Below, piece after piece: positions 15,997-23,569 of a stretch of DNA of 24,993 nt. This DNA is from an uncultured Clostridia bacterium. Lineage in GTDB: Bacteria; Bacillota; Clostridia; Oscillospirales; Acutalibacteraceae. Made by a program: the position numbers and the translations under genes. A model generated the notes under the pieces. That model was not told the origin of the DNA, ran no database searches, and saw nothing but the letters and a program-made list of their open reading frames with translations. The stretch lies in assembly GCA_937916395.1 (NCBI GenBank), contig CALFTN010000014.1, positions 1-24,993 on the forward strand. Direction: 5' to 3'. Position 1 is the first letter of the stretch; each line of letters begins with the position of its first letter.

Positions 15997-16025
15997 ATTT
16001 TAATACAATATATAGAATTTTACAA
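15997..16025 (-). promoter_or_regulatory. Promoter for the dockerin / cohesin-like / small-peptide operon
   Basis: On the minus strand, -35 TTGTAA (16025-16020), a 17-bp spacer and -10 TAAAAT (16002-15997), about 90 bp upstream of the dockerin ATG at 15908. A small inverted pair GAACA / TGTTC at about 15974-15988 lies in the leader. Confidence 0.5.
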
Positions 16026-16078
16026 TAGCAAAATCTTAAAAAATACAAGAAAAGTAAAAAAAGTTTTAGTTAAAATTC

Positions 16079-16115
16079 ACAAACTTCCCCACCCACAAGA
16101 AGTGGGGAAGTTTGT
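16079..16115 (-). terminator. Terminator of the 1669-residue protein gene
   Basis: 14-bp perfect stem ACAAACTTCCCCAC / GTGGGGAAGTTTGT with a 9-nt loop, 57 bp beyond the stop codon at 16172. T-rich runs flank it on both sides. Confidence 0.75.
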
Positions 16116-16127
16116 TTTCATTATTTT

Positions 16128-16153
16128 GTAGGGGCAAGCCTTTGGTCGCCCGC
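16128..16153. repeat. REP-like hairpin repeat, copy 2 (inverted relative to copy 1)
   Basis: GTAGGGGCAAGCCTTTGGTC followed by GCCCGC, the near reverse complement of 13209-13235. It lies between the stop codon of the 1669-residue gene and its terminator hairpin. Confidence 0.75.
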
Positions 16154-16171
16154 TTTGTAATTAACAGCTAA

Positions 16172-19100
16172 TTAAGCAATAGCCCTATTTACAACCTGTT
16201 CAAGGTCTTCAAGTGTAATTCTTTGATCAGCTGCATTTGAAGCAAGGTCACCTGCTTCGAGGTAAACGCCACCAAGTGAAGTGTTGTTGTTAGCAACAAG
16301 GTCAACTACCATACAGTCAAGACCGTCGATAACACCATCGCCTGTAACGTCGCCTTCAACAATAACCTTGATTGTTGCAACAGGAACATTTACGCCACCC
16401 TCATTTTTAATGATAGTAACAGTTGCACCTGTACCAACAGGAAGAGCTAAGCCAGCATCTGTTGCTGTGTATTTTTCATCGAGTGAAACCTGAACGGTCC
16501 AACTTGAATTGCCACCTTTAATTGCAGAAGCAACAGCATCTTTAAATTGTTTAGCAGCAATTTTTGTTGTGTAAATGTTTTCTTTTACAGGCTCGCCATT
16601 TTCATCTTTTTCGCCTGTTTCAACAGCAGTTGTACCAACTGTATTTGGTTTTGTTGTTTCGAAGTTTTTGAACTTTAACTTAGCAAGAGCTGCTTTGAGT
16701 TCATCTGCTGCATCGTCAACTTCATCCTGGTCGTTCTTGTCGTAAGATGTGTTGAATACATCTTTAGCACCACCAAAGAGCTTTGTGCCACCTTCTGTAG
16801 TGTAACCAAGAGCTACAAGTAATTTACCGAAGTCTTCGTCTCCATTTGCATAAGTGTTTTTGTTTGCAGCCTGTGTTGCAAGAGCATTTTCTGCCTGTGC
16901 AATGAGTATTTCAAGTTCATCGTAATCTGCTTCTTTAGCTTCACTTCTTAAGTTATTACGTGTAACCTGAAGCTGATATTTTGCTGCAAAGATTACGTCT
17001 TGTGAATCGCTGTTAAGAGCAGCTTGTGCAGCAGTGAGAGCTTCATAATACGGAGCCCAGCTCTTAGCAGAATATCTGTTGTTATTCTGATCACCTATAT
17101 CATTCATAGCAGAATTAATTTCTTTCTGGAGATATGATTTTACAGGTGTTGTTGTACGAGTAATAAGTCTCTGACTTGTTCTAGTAAGAAGGTTAGAATA
17201 CTGAGCAACGTCAAGAGTTGTCTGACCATAATATTCAGCAGTTCTGTTGTCGAAATGCTCTTTAGCTGCTGCTAATTCTTCTTCTGTCATATCAACAAGA
17301 AGGCCTAATAAGAAGTCAGCGTATTTATCGCCACTTACAAGGTTTGTATATTTTGCTTGTGAATAGCTACCATAAGGGAAGTGTTTTGTAGGAGCACCGA
17401 ACTTAACTTCTTCTTTAAGGTCGATAATCCAGTTAGCGTCTGAACGAGCGTCTTTATAACGTTCCCATCTGTAAAGCATATATGTTCTATAGTCTTTACC
17501 ATTGAAGTTATCCTGAATACCATTAAGCTGAGTTTTGAGGTTATCAACAAGACCGTCGATTGAACCACCAGCTGCTGCTTTTTCAGCATCTGTTTTTTCT
17601 ACAGCTTCAAGAGCTTCAACTGCTGCTAAAAGTGCTTCGTAACGAGCGTAGCAGTCAGTCCAGAAGTTAGCATCAACACGTGGGTTGTAAATAATTGCCA
17701 TACCATTTGCAAGTTTGCCAAGATAATCCATATATTTAGCATCATCTTTATAGTCAGATTGAACACGTGCTTTTGAAACCTCGTCATTAACTAAATCTTC
17801 AAGTAAGCCGTAGTCTGCACCACTATAAACAAACATCTTTGTTGTATAGTTTTCACCACCATTACCATTGTCTATATTATATGAGAACTGATAAGTAGCA
17901 CCTGCGTGACCTACTGAAGTATATTTAGTAGAATCGAATGTAAATGGTGACCAAGTAACTGTCTCTTCTTGTGCTGTCTTAGAACCACTATTAATCTTAA
18001 TACCATTTTGCTCTGATGTTCCAGAAGCAGTAAGCTTACCAGTCTTTTTATCGTCACCTTGGTTATAATAAGTAGCATAGCCCTGGTTTGCTATATTTGG
18101 AAGATCTTCTTCTGCTATATATATATTTTGGTCCATACGAATCTGCAAACTACATCTTTTAGCCATATTCAAATCCCAATATGAACCATCACGTTGATGT
18201 CTCTTAAAGTCATCGTCATAAGAAACATAAGTAAAGTATGACTTTGTGAACTGTGCACCATTTGCCATCAAATTACCATTTTCGTCAGAAACTGTGTAAG
18301 TGATGTCGATACGGTCAGCAAGACCAGTACCAGTAATACCAGATTTTGAAAGTGTAACGCTTGCAGTATTACCATAAGCAAGAGCACCTGTACCACCACT
18401 AATGCCAAGGCCCTGTAACGAATTAATGCTGATAATATTATATGTGTACTGCTCATCCTGTTCACGAGTTGTGCCATTCATATAGCTTCTCCAAACACCT
18501 TTTGAACCGTTACGAAGAGCAAGAGTAACATTAAGGGTACCCGCATCTGCTTTAGTTGTGTTTGAAATACTAAAATCAGGTGAAGCAAGAACTTGCTCAC
18601 CACCCCAGTCAGCAATGAATGCTGCAAGAACCGGAAGAGCACCTTCAAGAAGACCATACTTTCTTGAGTTAAGACCTGAGAAAAGGTTATTAATTGTTGT
18701 TTTAAGGCTTCCTTGTGAAATTGCGTTAGCAAGAATTGTAGAAGCGTCGTTACCAACCTGTAAAATGTTATTACCAAGAATTGAGCTAAGAAGCTGATTA
18801 ACAAGGTCAAGAATTTCTTTATAAAGGTTAGTCTGACCTAAGAAGTTTGTTTCGTGGTTATTTCTACCAAAGAGACCGATAATACCTTCAATGTTAAGTG
18901 TTGGGATAATATCGTCCTTAAGCTTGTTGAAAATAACTTCAACATCAAGACCGAAGTTATTAGCTGAACCTTCAGGTGAAGAACCACCATTTATAATACC
19001 AAGTGGTAAGAGTGTGTTAAGAGCTGTAGAAATTCTCCAGAATGCTTTACCATCGTAGTTATTAGCTACAGCGTGGCTATCGTTAGAAGCTGTGTAAGTA

Positions 19101-21181
19101 ACACTTCTTGAAACACCGAGTGTAGTTGGGTCTAAGCCCTTGATTACGCTGTTTGAGCCTGAGCCAATGTAAAGAACTGCCCAGTCAACAATTTCTTCGA
19201 GAACTATCTGCCAAGGTTGAGTTGAACCTGTAGCATAGCTGTGAAGAGTTTTAAGAGAAGCTAAATCTACACCGAAGTTTGCAATGTTATCAAGGTAGAT
19301 AGCTGCTAAATCGAGACCCATATTAAGAACGAGGTTCATCCAGTAAGCTGAGTCCTGACCTTTAATAAGGCTTCTGCCAGTTTTAAGTGATGCATCTTGG
19401 AAGATTAATGCATCGTAATCGCAAACGTAATCGTTAACCTGTGGAGTGAGGTCTGTTAAGAATTCTCTTACGAGAAGAGCAGCAAGCTGTTCAATCTGAA
19501 GACCATCCTCAAACATATCTGTTGTGTAAACGAGCTGTGGTAAAACGTCACCTAAGAGAGGAAGGAGCATATAAGCAATAAGACCTTCTCTGTCGTTAGC
19601 TTTTACATATTCATCAATTGTTTGTTTGAAAGCATCTGTTCCTTCTAATGTATCAAGGTCAACGTAAGCTTCGTTTCTGCCAAAGAACATAAATGTGTAG
19701 TTCTTAAGAAGGAAACCTGCTGTTTTCATTAAGTTTTCGTTAAAGTTATCGTTACCGCCGTCAACCCAGATTTCATCGATGCTAGTAAGACCAATAGCTG
19801 TTGGGTTAATAGCTTCCTTTAAAATAACGTAAAGAATGTGGTTAAGAGAACCAGCAAGTGAGCCGTAGCCATTTGCACTTGTCATTGTAGCGAAGTCTAA
19901 ATCGCTTGCAGTGAGCTCATAATCCCAGTTAAAGATGCTATAGAGTTCATCTACACTGTAAGTCTGAGCTTTGAAGAAACGGTCTTGTTTTTCAGTGATT
20001 GGTTCGCCTGTTGTAGCATCTGTACCAACTTCAGTTGTAACATAATCTCTGAAATACCATGTGCCGTCAACCTGCCACATCTGAGCGTTGCAGAAGTAGT
20101 TTTTAACCTTTGCTTTATCTGCATCAGAAGTGTTTTCTGAGCCTTCGCCGTTAACATTTATGTAGCCTGTGCCAGCTTTTGTAATATCTGCAATTTCTTT
20201 AGCATCTGTAATTCTTACAAAATCAACACCCATAGCTTCCATAAAGATTTTCTTAACGTCATGGTTAAGAACAACTGTGCCGAATGTTTCGTAAGCAACA
20301 GGAAGAACTGTGTCGAGAAGTGAGAAGAATGAGTTCTGTGAAAGGTCTAAGTTTTTGCCTTCTAACTTAGAAGCATCGAGAATGAAAGAATCCTCATCCC
20401 AAACCTTCTTTGTAACTGGAACCTGATTACCTTCTTCATCAGTTGTATATTCACCTGTAGGAACCCAGTCATATTTCTGAGGCTTTGTAAGAAGGTTTTT
20501 GATTGCAACGTTAACCATTTTATCAAGTGTGTTAACTTCTGTTGGAAGAGTGTTGTTTAACTCTTCAGCATCCTTATCGTAGCCATAAGAGCCGTAAATG
20601 AGCATATCGTAAACCATTCGTGTAAGGAAGCCAGGAAGGTCAGCAAGAATATCTTCAATATCACCAAGGCTTAAGAAGTTACCAACAAGACCAAGGCTAA
20701 CACCATTATTAGTACCAATACCATAAGCAACCTTTGAAAGAAGACTTGCGTTATCACCAAGCAATTGAATTACCTGATATAACATCTTCAAGTTACCATC
20801 AGAACGTTGCCATGGGTCATCCCAGTCGCTGTTTTTAAGTGCATTAAAGTTGAAATTCTGAAGATCACCTAAAAGACCTTTACCAATTGTCCACCAACCG
20901 CTACCGCGAAGTGTACAAACGTCTGCAAAAATATAGTCAACCTTGTTAAGACGAATTTTACCAAGAATTGACAAGTCGACAGTATCCATACCTGCTAATA
21001 AATCGTTATCGAGCATATCTAAGATAATGTCAGCAACCTGTTCAGGTGTCAACTTAGCATTGTCAATTGAGTCATAAGCAACTTCAGATTTAACAAGAGC
21101 AGCGTTACCAACAACAGAGACAGTGCCGAGTAACATAAGCATTGCTAAGAAGATGCTTAATAATTTTTTAGATTGTTTCAT
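16172..21181 (-). CDS. Very large secreted dockerin protein with FIVAR-like repeats
   Basis: 1669 residues: signal peptide (about 1-28, MKQSKKLLSIFLAMLMLLG ... NAA), a long N-terminal region (about 30-850) rich in helices with no recognised enzyme motif, a β-rich segment (about 860-1060), and a helical region with FIVAR-like modules at about 1355-1410 (SWAPYYEALTAAQAAL) and 1421-1497 (ILIAQAENALATQ ... ELKAALAKLK). A C-terminal dockerin spans about 1609-1669. The first Ca loop is good (DVTGDGVIDGLD); the second (DLASNAADQRITLED) is degenerate and may not bind Ca normally. No LPXTG or transmembrane anchor. Likely a structural or adhesive surface protein docked through a cohesin. ATG preceded by GGAGG. 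It is the parent of the inverted 130-bp fragments at 22407 and 22686. Confidence 0.82.
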   Translation of the reverse strand: MKQSKKLLSIFLAMLMLLGTVSVVGNAALVKSEVAYDSIDNAKLTPEQVADIILDMLDNDLLAGMDTVDLSILGKIRLNKVDYIFADVCTLRGSGWWTIGKGLLGDLQNFNFNALKNSDWDDPWQRSDGNLKMLYQVIQLLGDNASLLSKVAYGIGTNNGVSLGLVGNFLSLGDIEDILADLPGFLTRMVYDMLIYGSYGYDKDAEELNNTLPTEVNTLDKMVNVAIKNLLTKPQKYDWVPTGEYTTDEEGNQVPVTKKVWDEDSFILDASKLEGKNLDLSQNSFFSLLDTVLPVAYETFGTVVLNHDVKKIFMEAMGVDFVRITDAKEIADITKAGTGYINVNGEGSENTSDADKAKVKNYFCNAQMWQVDGTWYFRDYVTTEVGTDATTGEPITEKQDRFFKAQTYSVDELYSIFNWDYELTASDLDFATMTSANGYGSLAGSLNHILYVILKEAINPTAIGLTSIDEIWVDGGNDNFNENLMKTAGFLLKNYTFMFFGRNEAYVDLDTLEGTDAFKQTIDEYVKANDREGLIAYMLLPLLGDVLPQLVYTTDMFEDGLQIEQLAALLVREFLTDLTPQVNDYVCDYDALIFQDASLKTGRSLIKGQDSAYWMNLVLNMGLDLAAIYLDNIANFGVDLASLKTLHSYATGSTQPWQIVLEEIVDWAVLYIGSGSNSVIKGLDPTTLGVSRSVTYTASNDSHAVANNYDGKAFWRISTALNTLLPLGIINGGSSPEGSANNFGLDVEVIFNKLKDDIIPTLNIEGIIGLFGRNNHETNFLGQTNLYKEILDLVNQLLSSILGNNILQVGNDASTILANAISQGSLKTTINNLFSGLNSRKYGLLEGALPVLAAFIADWGGEQVLASPDFSISNTTKADAGTLNVTLALRNGSKGVWRSYMNGTTREQDEQYTYNIISINSLQGLGISGGTGALAYGNTASVTLSKSGITGTGLADRIDITYTVSDENGNLMANGAQFTKSYFTYVSYDDDFKRHQRDGSYWDLNMAKRCSLQIRMDQNIYIAEEDLPNIANQGYATYYNQGDDKKTGKLTASGTSEQNGIKINSGSKTAQEETVTWSPFTFDSTKYTSVGHAGATYQFSYNIDNGNGGENYTTKMFVYSGADYGLLEDLVNDEVSKARVQSDYKDDAKYMDYLGKLANGMAIIYNPRVDANFWTDCYARYEALLAAVEALEAVEKTDAEKAAAGGSIDGLVDNLKTQLNGIQDNFNGKDYRTYMLYRWERYKDARSDANWIIDLKEEVKFGAPTKHFPYGSYSQAKYTNLVSGDKYADFLLGLLVDMTEEELAAAKEHFDNRTAEYYGQTTLDVAQYSNLLTRTSQRLITRTTTPVKSYLQKEINSAMNDIGDQNNNRYSAKSWAPYYEALTAAQAALNSDSQDVIFAAKYQLQVTRNNLRSEAKEADYDELEILIAQAENALATQAANKNTYANGDEDFGKLLVALGYTTEGGTKLFGGAKDVFNTSYDKNDQDEVDDAADELKAALAKLKFKNFETTKPNTVGTTAVETGEKDENGEPVKENIYTTKIAAKQFKDAVASAIKGGNSSWTVQVSLDEKYTATDAGLALPVGTGATVTIIKNEGGVNVPVATIKVIVEGDVTGDGVIDGLDCMVVDLVANNNTSLGGVYLEAGDLASNAADQRITLEDLEQVVNRAIA

Positions 21182-21459
21182 AAAGTTTTTCCTCCATCAT
21201 ATTTTTAGTACGCCAATACAAAAATACGCGTGCGCTTGTTTAGCTATTAATTACAACCACGCACCAGTTGTAATTTAACTGTTAGGGGTAACCTAACTTT
21301 TTGTGTAACAGTAAAACCGACAAACGCAAATGAATTTAAGGTGGGTTTAAGTCTGACCTACTCTCTGCCACAGTATTTAAAAGCCTTTTTCTGTTTTACA
21401 AACCACACTGTCAGGTTACAGTGAATTTTTCACTAATTATGGGAGCACAAAGAAGCCTA
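21182..21459 (-). promoter_or_regulatory. Long 5' leader of the 1669-residue gene, possibly structured
   Basis: About 275 nt of non-coding leader. In the minus-strand transcript, GTAACCT (21419-21413) can pair with AGGTTAC (21294-21288), and inside it GTAAAAC (21399-21393) with GTTTTAC (21317-21311). The 3' strand of the outer pair is also part of a competing local hairpin GTTAGG / CCTAAC (21297-21281). A separate 7-bp hairpin TTACAAC / GTTGTAA spans 21273-21251. No known riboswitch class was recognised. These pairings are short and could be chance. Confidence 0.35.
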
Positions 21460-21488
21460 TATATAATAGTATAGAAAAATCTACACAA
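21460..21488 (-). promoter_or_regulatory. Candidate promoter for the 1669-residue gene
   Basis: On the minus strand, -35 TTGTGT (21488-21483), 17 bp, then -10 TATATA (21465-21460) within a run of TATA-like words. An overlapping TATACT is also possible, so the exact box is uncertain. Confidence 0.4.
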
Positions 21489-21704
21489 CTAGGCACAATT
21501 GCCCCATTACCCCAACCTTATGGTTGATTTCATTTTACACTATTTTCCTAAGATTGTCAATAAAAGTGGTTTGACCAGTTGAACAAAGTTTGGGGTGATA
21601 TTTTAGTTAATTTTACCTACTGCGGATAATTCCTTTCACCCTAAAGGTTTATTTAAAATTTACGAAAAGCTAAAAAAGAAACGTGAGGTGGATGGAATGA
21701 TATT

Positions 21705-21733
21705 AAAATTTTCGCTTTAGCGAAAATTTTTTT
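21705..21733 (+). terminator. Terminator-like hairpin AAAATTTTCGC / GCGAAAATTTT
   Basis: 11-bp perfect stem with a TTTA loop and a T run on the plus-strand side. No gene ends immediately upstream on the plus strand; a ribosome-binding-site-like GAGGTGG and a seven-codon ORF precede it, which may be remains of a lost gene. It may simply be a dispersed hairpin. Confidence 0.5.
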
Positions 21734-21774
21734 GCAGATTTTATAGAATGTTTGTTCGGGTTGCAGCTAAAACG

Positions 21775-21792
21775 CCTCTCTTCGAAGAGAGG
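21775..21792. repeat. Solo copy of the 18-bp element palindrome
   Basis: CCTCTCTTCGAAGAGAGG preceded by AAAACG, exactly as at the left boundaries of copies 1 and 2, but the GGGACC core does not follow; low-complexity GTGGCTGG repeats follow instead. It looks like a truncated or recombined element end. Confidence 0.8.
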
Positions 21793-21868
21793 GGTTAGTG
21801 TGGCTGGTGTGGCTAGTATGGCTGGTAATGTTAGTGCTGAGTGCTGAGTTTCGGAAGGCTTCGCCTTG
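21793..21868. repeat. Low-complexity repeats (GTGGCTGGT, GTGCTGAGT) and small dyad
   Basis: Iterated TGTGGCTGGT and GTGCTGAGT words, followed by the dyad AAGGCTTCGCCTT near 21856-21866. The same words appear, reversed, at 130-212. Confidence 0.65.
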
Positions 21869-22359
21869 ATTATAATTATTTATGAATAAAGAGTAGTTGT
21901 AGTATCATTTATAGGTTATCAGTTATTTTAAATGATACAAAAAATTAAATGAAGCAAAACGCCTCTCTTCGAAGAGAGGGGGACCGCCTTTAGTATATTT
22001 GCCCACTTTAATAAACTCTCAAGCGTGTTGAAAATTTATTAAAATAAACAAGCTTTCTTGGGTGGTGGAGAGTTCTCTGCAACGAGTTAACCTCTATTAT
22101 CACCGTTAGTCGATTTATTAAATAAGTTGATAGTTTATTTTTTCTTCAAGTTAGTACATTAGTAAAACAACCTCGTTGTGAAGAACTCTCCACCATTCCG
22201 TTTTAAATTTTTATTAAATTGTAATTGCTTTATCGCCTGAAAATCAGTTGAAACAGTTAGTTTTTCTCACGAATGGTCCCCCTCTCTTCGAAGAGAGGCG
22301 TTTCATTGCATTTAATTTATTGTTTCATTTAAAATTTATTATAATCTAAAAATGATACT
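21869..22359. repeat. Palindrome-bounded non-coding element, copy 2
   Basis: Same organisation and orientation as copy 1: AT-rich inverted arms, 18-bp palindromes at 21962-21979 and 22281-22298, and a 301-bp core with GGGACC / GGTCCC ends. The inner stem is conserved (GGTGGAGAGTTCTCTGCAAC with its partner near 22180-22194), while the loop between the stem arms differs strongly from copy 1. Sequence left of the stem is identical between copies for about 110 bp. Confidence 0.8.
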
Positions 22360-22406
22360 AAGGATAAACCTTAATTTTTAATTTTAAATCCAAAATTTAA
22401 ACTTCC

Positions 22407-22536
22407 ACTCGGCACTGTCTCTGTTGTTGGTAACGCTGCTCTTGTTAAATCTGAAGTTGCTTATGACTCAATTGACAATGCTAAGTTGACACCTGAACAG
22501 GTTGCTGACATTATCTTAGATATGCTCGATAACGAT
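22407..22536 (+). pseudogene. Inverted 130-bp fragment of the 1669-residue gene, copy 1
   Basis: Identical over all 130 bases to the reverse complement of 21002-21131. It encodes the end of the signal peptide and the start of the mature protein (GTVSVVGNAALVKSEVAYDS and onward). No start codon or ribosome binding site is in place. The frame stays open for about 40 codons into the following GTGGTCA repeat tract before a stop. Confidence 0.88.
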
Positions 22537-22548
22537 GTGTTTAGATGG

Positions 22549-22670
22549 TGGTCAGTGGTCAGTGGTCAGTGGTCAGTGGGTCGGTGGTCAGTGAGTCAGT
22601 TGGCTGGTGTGGTTAGTGTGGCTGGTTGGCTAGTGTGGCTGGTTGGCTGGTAATATTAGTTCTGAGTGCA
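22549..22670. repeat. Low-complexity tandem repeats (GTGGTCA, GTGGCTGGTTGGCTA)
   Basis: Four or more GTGGTCA units, then degenerate GTGTGGCTGGTTGGCTAGT units. Units are short, unspaced and degenerate. The tract separates the two gene fragments. Confidence 0.8.
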
Positions 22671-22685
22671 AAATTTAAAACTTCC

Positions 22686-22815
22686 ACTCGGCACTGTCTC
22701 TGTTGTTGGTAACGCTGCTCTTGTTCAATCTGAAGTTGCTTATGACTCAATTGACAATGCTAAGTTGACACCTGAACAGGTTGCTGACCTTATCTTAGAT
22801 ATGCTCGATACCGAT
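22686..22815 (+). pseudogene. Inverted 130-bp fragment of the 1669-residue gene, copy 2
   Basis: Same 130-bp interval as copy 1 but with three differences, all A to C on this strand and all amino-acid changing (Lys to Gln, Ile to Leu, Asn to Thr). It shares with copy 1 the flanks CTTCC on the left and GTGT on the right, neither found in the parent. The frame ends at TAA two codons after the fragment's last matching codon region. No start codon upstream. Confidence 0.87.
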
Positions 22816-22868
22816 GTGTAACTAGCAACTTGCACACTTAAAATCTCAAATTTTCGACAAACTAAATA

Positions 22869-22897
22869 TTGCAAATGTTAAAAATATGTAATATAAT
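22869..22897 (+). promoter_or_regulatory. Sigma-A-type promoter for xpt
   Basis: -35 TTGCAA (22869-22874), 17-bp spacer, perfect -10 TATAAT (22892-22897). It leaves a leader of about 30 nt, too short for the purine riboswitch that precedes xpt in many Firmicutes, and no such aptamer is visible further upstream. Confidence 0.8.
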
Positions 22898-22934
22898 GTA
22901 AAATGTATCGCTATATTTCTTGAGGTGGTTTATT

Positions 22935-23504
22935 ATGAAGCTTTTAGAAGACAAAATAAGGCAAGAGGGACAAGTTATTGGTACCGACATTTTAAAAGTT
23001 GATATGTTCTTAAACCACCAGATAGATGTAAAGCTCCTTGACGAAATGGGTAAAGAATTTTATCGCCTTTTTAAAGACAAGGGAATTAACAAAATTTTAA
23101 CTGTTGAATCTTCTGGTATTGCTATTGCTGTTATGGCTGCTAAATATTTCGAAGTTCCTGTTGTATTTGCTAAAAAATCGAGCCACAAAAATGTTGGCGA
23201 CGATGTTTTTAAAGCTCAAAGTCACTCTTTTACACACGGCAAGGATTACGAAATGATAGTTTCTAAAAAATATCTTAGCGAAAATGACAACATTCTTTTT
23301 ATTGACGACTTTTTAGCTGGTGGCAACGCGGCATTCGCAGTTCTTGATATTTTAAAGCAATCTAAGGCAAACCTCGTGGGAATTGGTATTGCTATTGAAA
23401 AAGGCTTTCAGGGTGGTGGAGATGCACTCAGAGCCAAGGGAATCAGAGTTGAGTCGCTTGCACTTATTGACAGCATGGAAGATGGTAAAATTATTTATCG
23501 TTGA
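22935..23504 (+). CDS. xpt: Xanthine phosphoribosyltransferase
   Basis: Cytoplasmic enzyme converting xanthine and PRPP to XMP in purine salvage. The 189 residues align along their length with Bacillus-type Xpt: KVDMFLNHQID near the N-terminus, TVESSGIAIAVMAAK at 56-70, PVVFAKK, and the PRPP-binding loop LFIDDFLAGGNAA at 121-133, then GIGIAIEKGFQGGGD and RVESLALIDSMEDGKI. I choose ATG 22935 with GAGGTGG seven bases upstream; the frame open from TTG 22920 would start inside that site. It is followed by a nucleoside-type ABC uptake system on the same strand, fitting a purine salvage locus. Confidence 0.95.
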   Translation: MKLLEDKIRQEGQVIGTDILKVDMFLNHQIDVKLLDEMGKEFYRLFKDKGINKILTVESSGIAIAVMAAKYFEVPVVFAKKSSHKNVGDDVFKAQSHSFTHGKDYEMIVSKKYLSENDNILFIDDFLAGGNAAFAVLDILKQSKANLVGIGIAIEKGFQGGGDALRAKGIRVESLALIDSMEDGKIIYR

Positions 23505-23506
23505 TA

Positions 23507-23545
23507 TCATGCAGGTTTTCTGCCGGATATATATTTTAATTTAGC
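23507..23545 (+). other. Short gap with a weak hairpin after xpt
   Basis: TATC..GCAG / CTGC..GATA can form a small interrupted stem followed by an AT-rich TTTTAATTT run. It may be a weak terminator or attenuator between xpt and the lipoprotein gene. I saw no clear promoter in the 65-bp gap. Confidence 0.3.
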
Positions 23546-23569
23546 CATATTGGCAAGGAGGACAAAGAA

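Noticed and set aside
21660..21720. A small plus-strand gene after GAGGTGG at about 21684
   Set aside because: The ORF has only seven codons and runs straight into the terminator-like hairpin; at best it is a remnant.
22407..22815. A diversity-generating retroelement template/variable pair
   Set aside because: No reverse transcriptase or accessory gene, the fragment corresponds to the signal-peptide region rather than a C-terminal variable domain, and the parent is identical to copy 1. Only the A-to-C pattern is kept as an observation.
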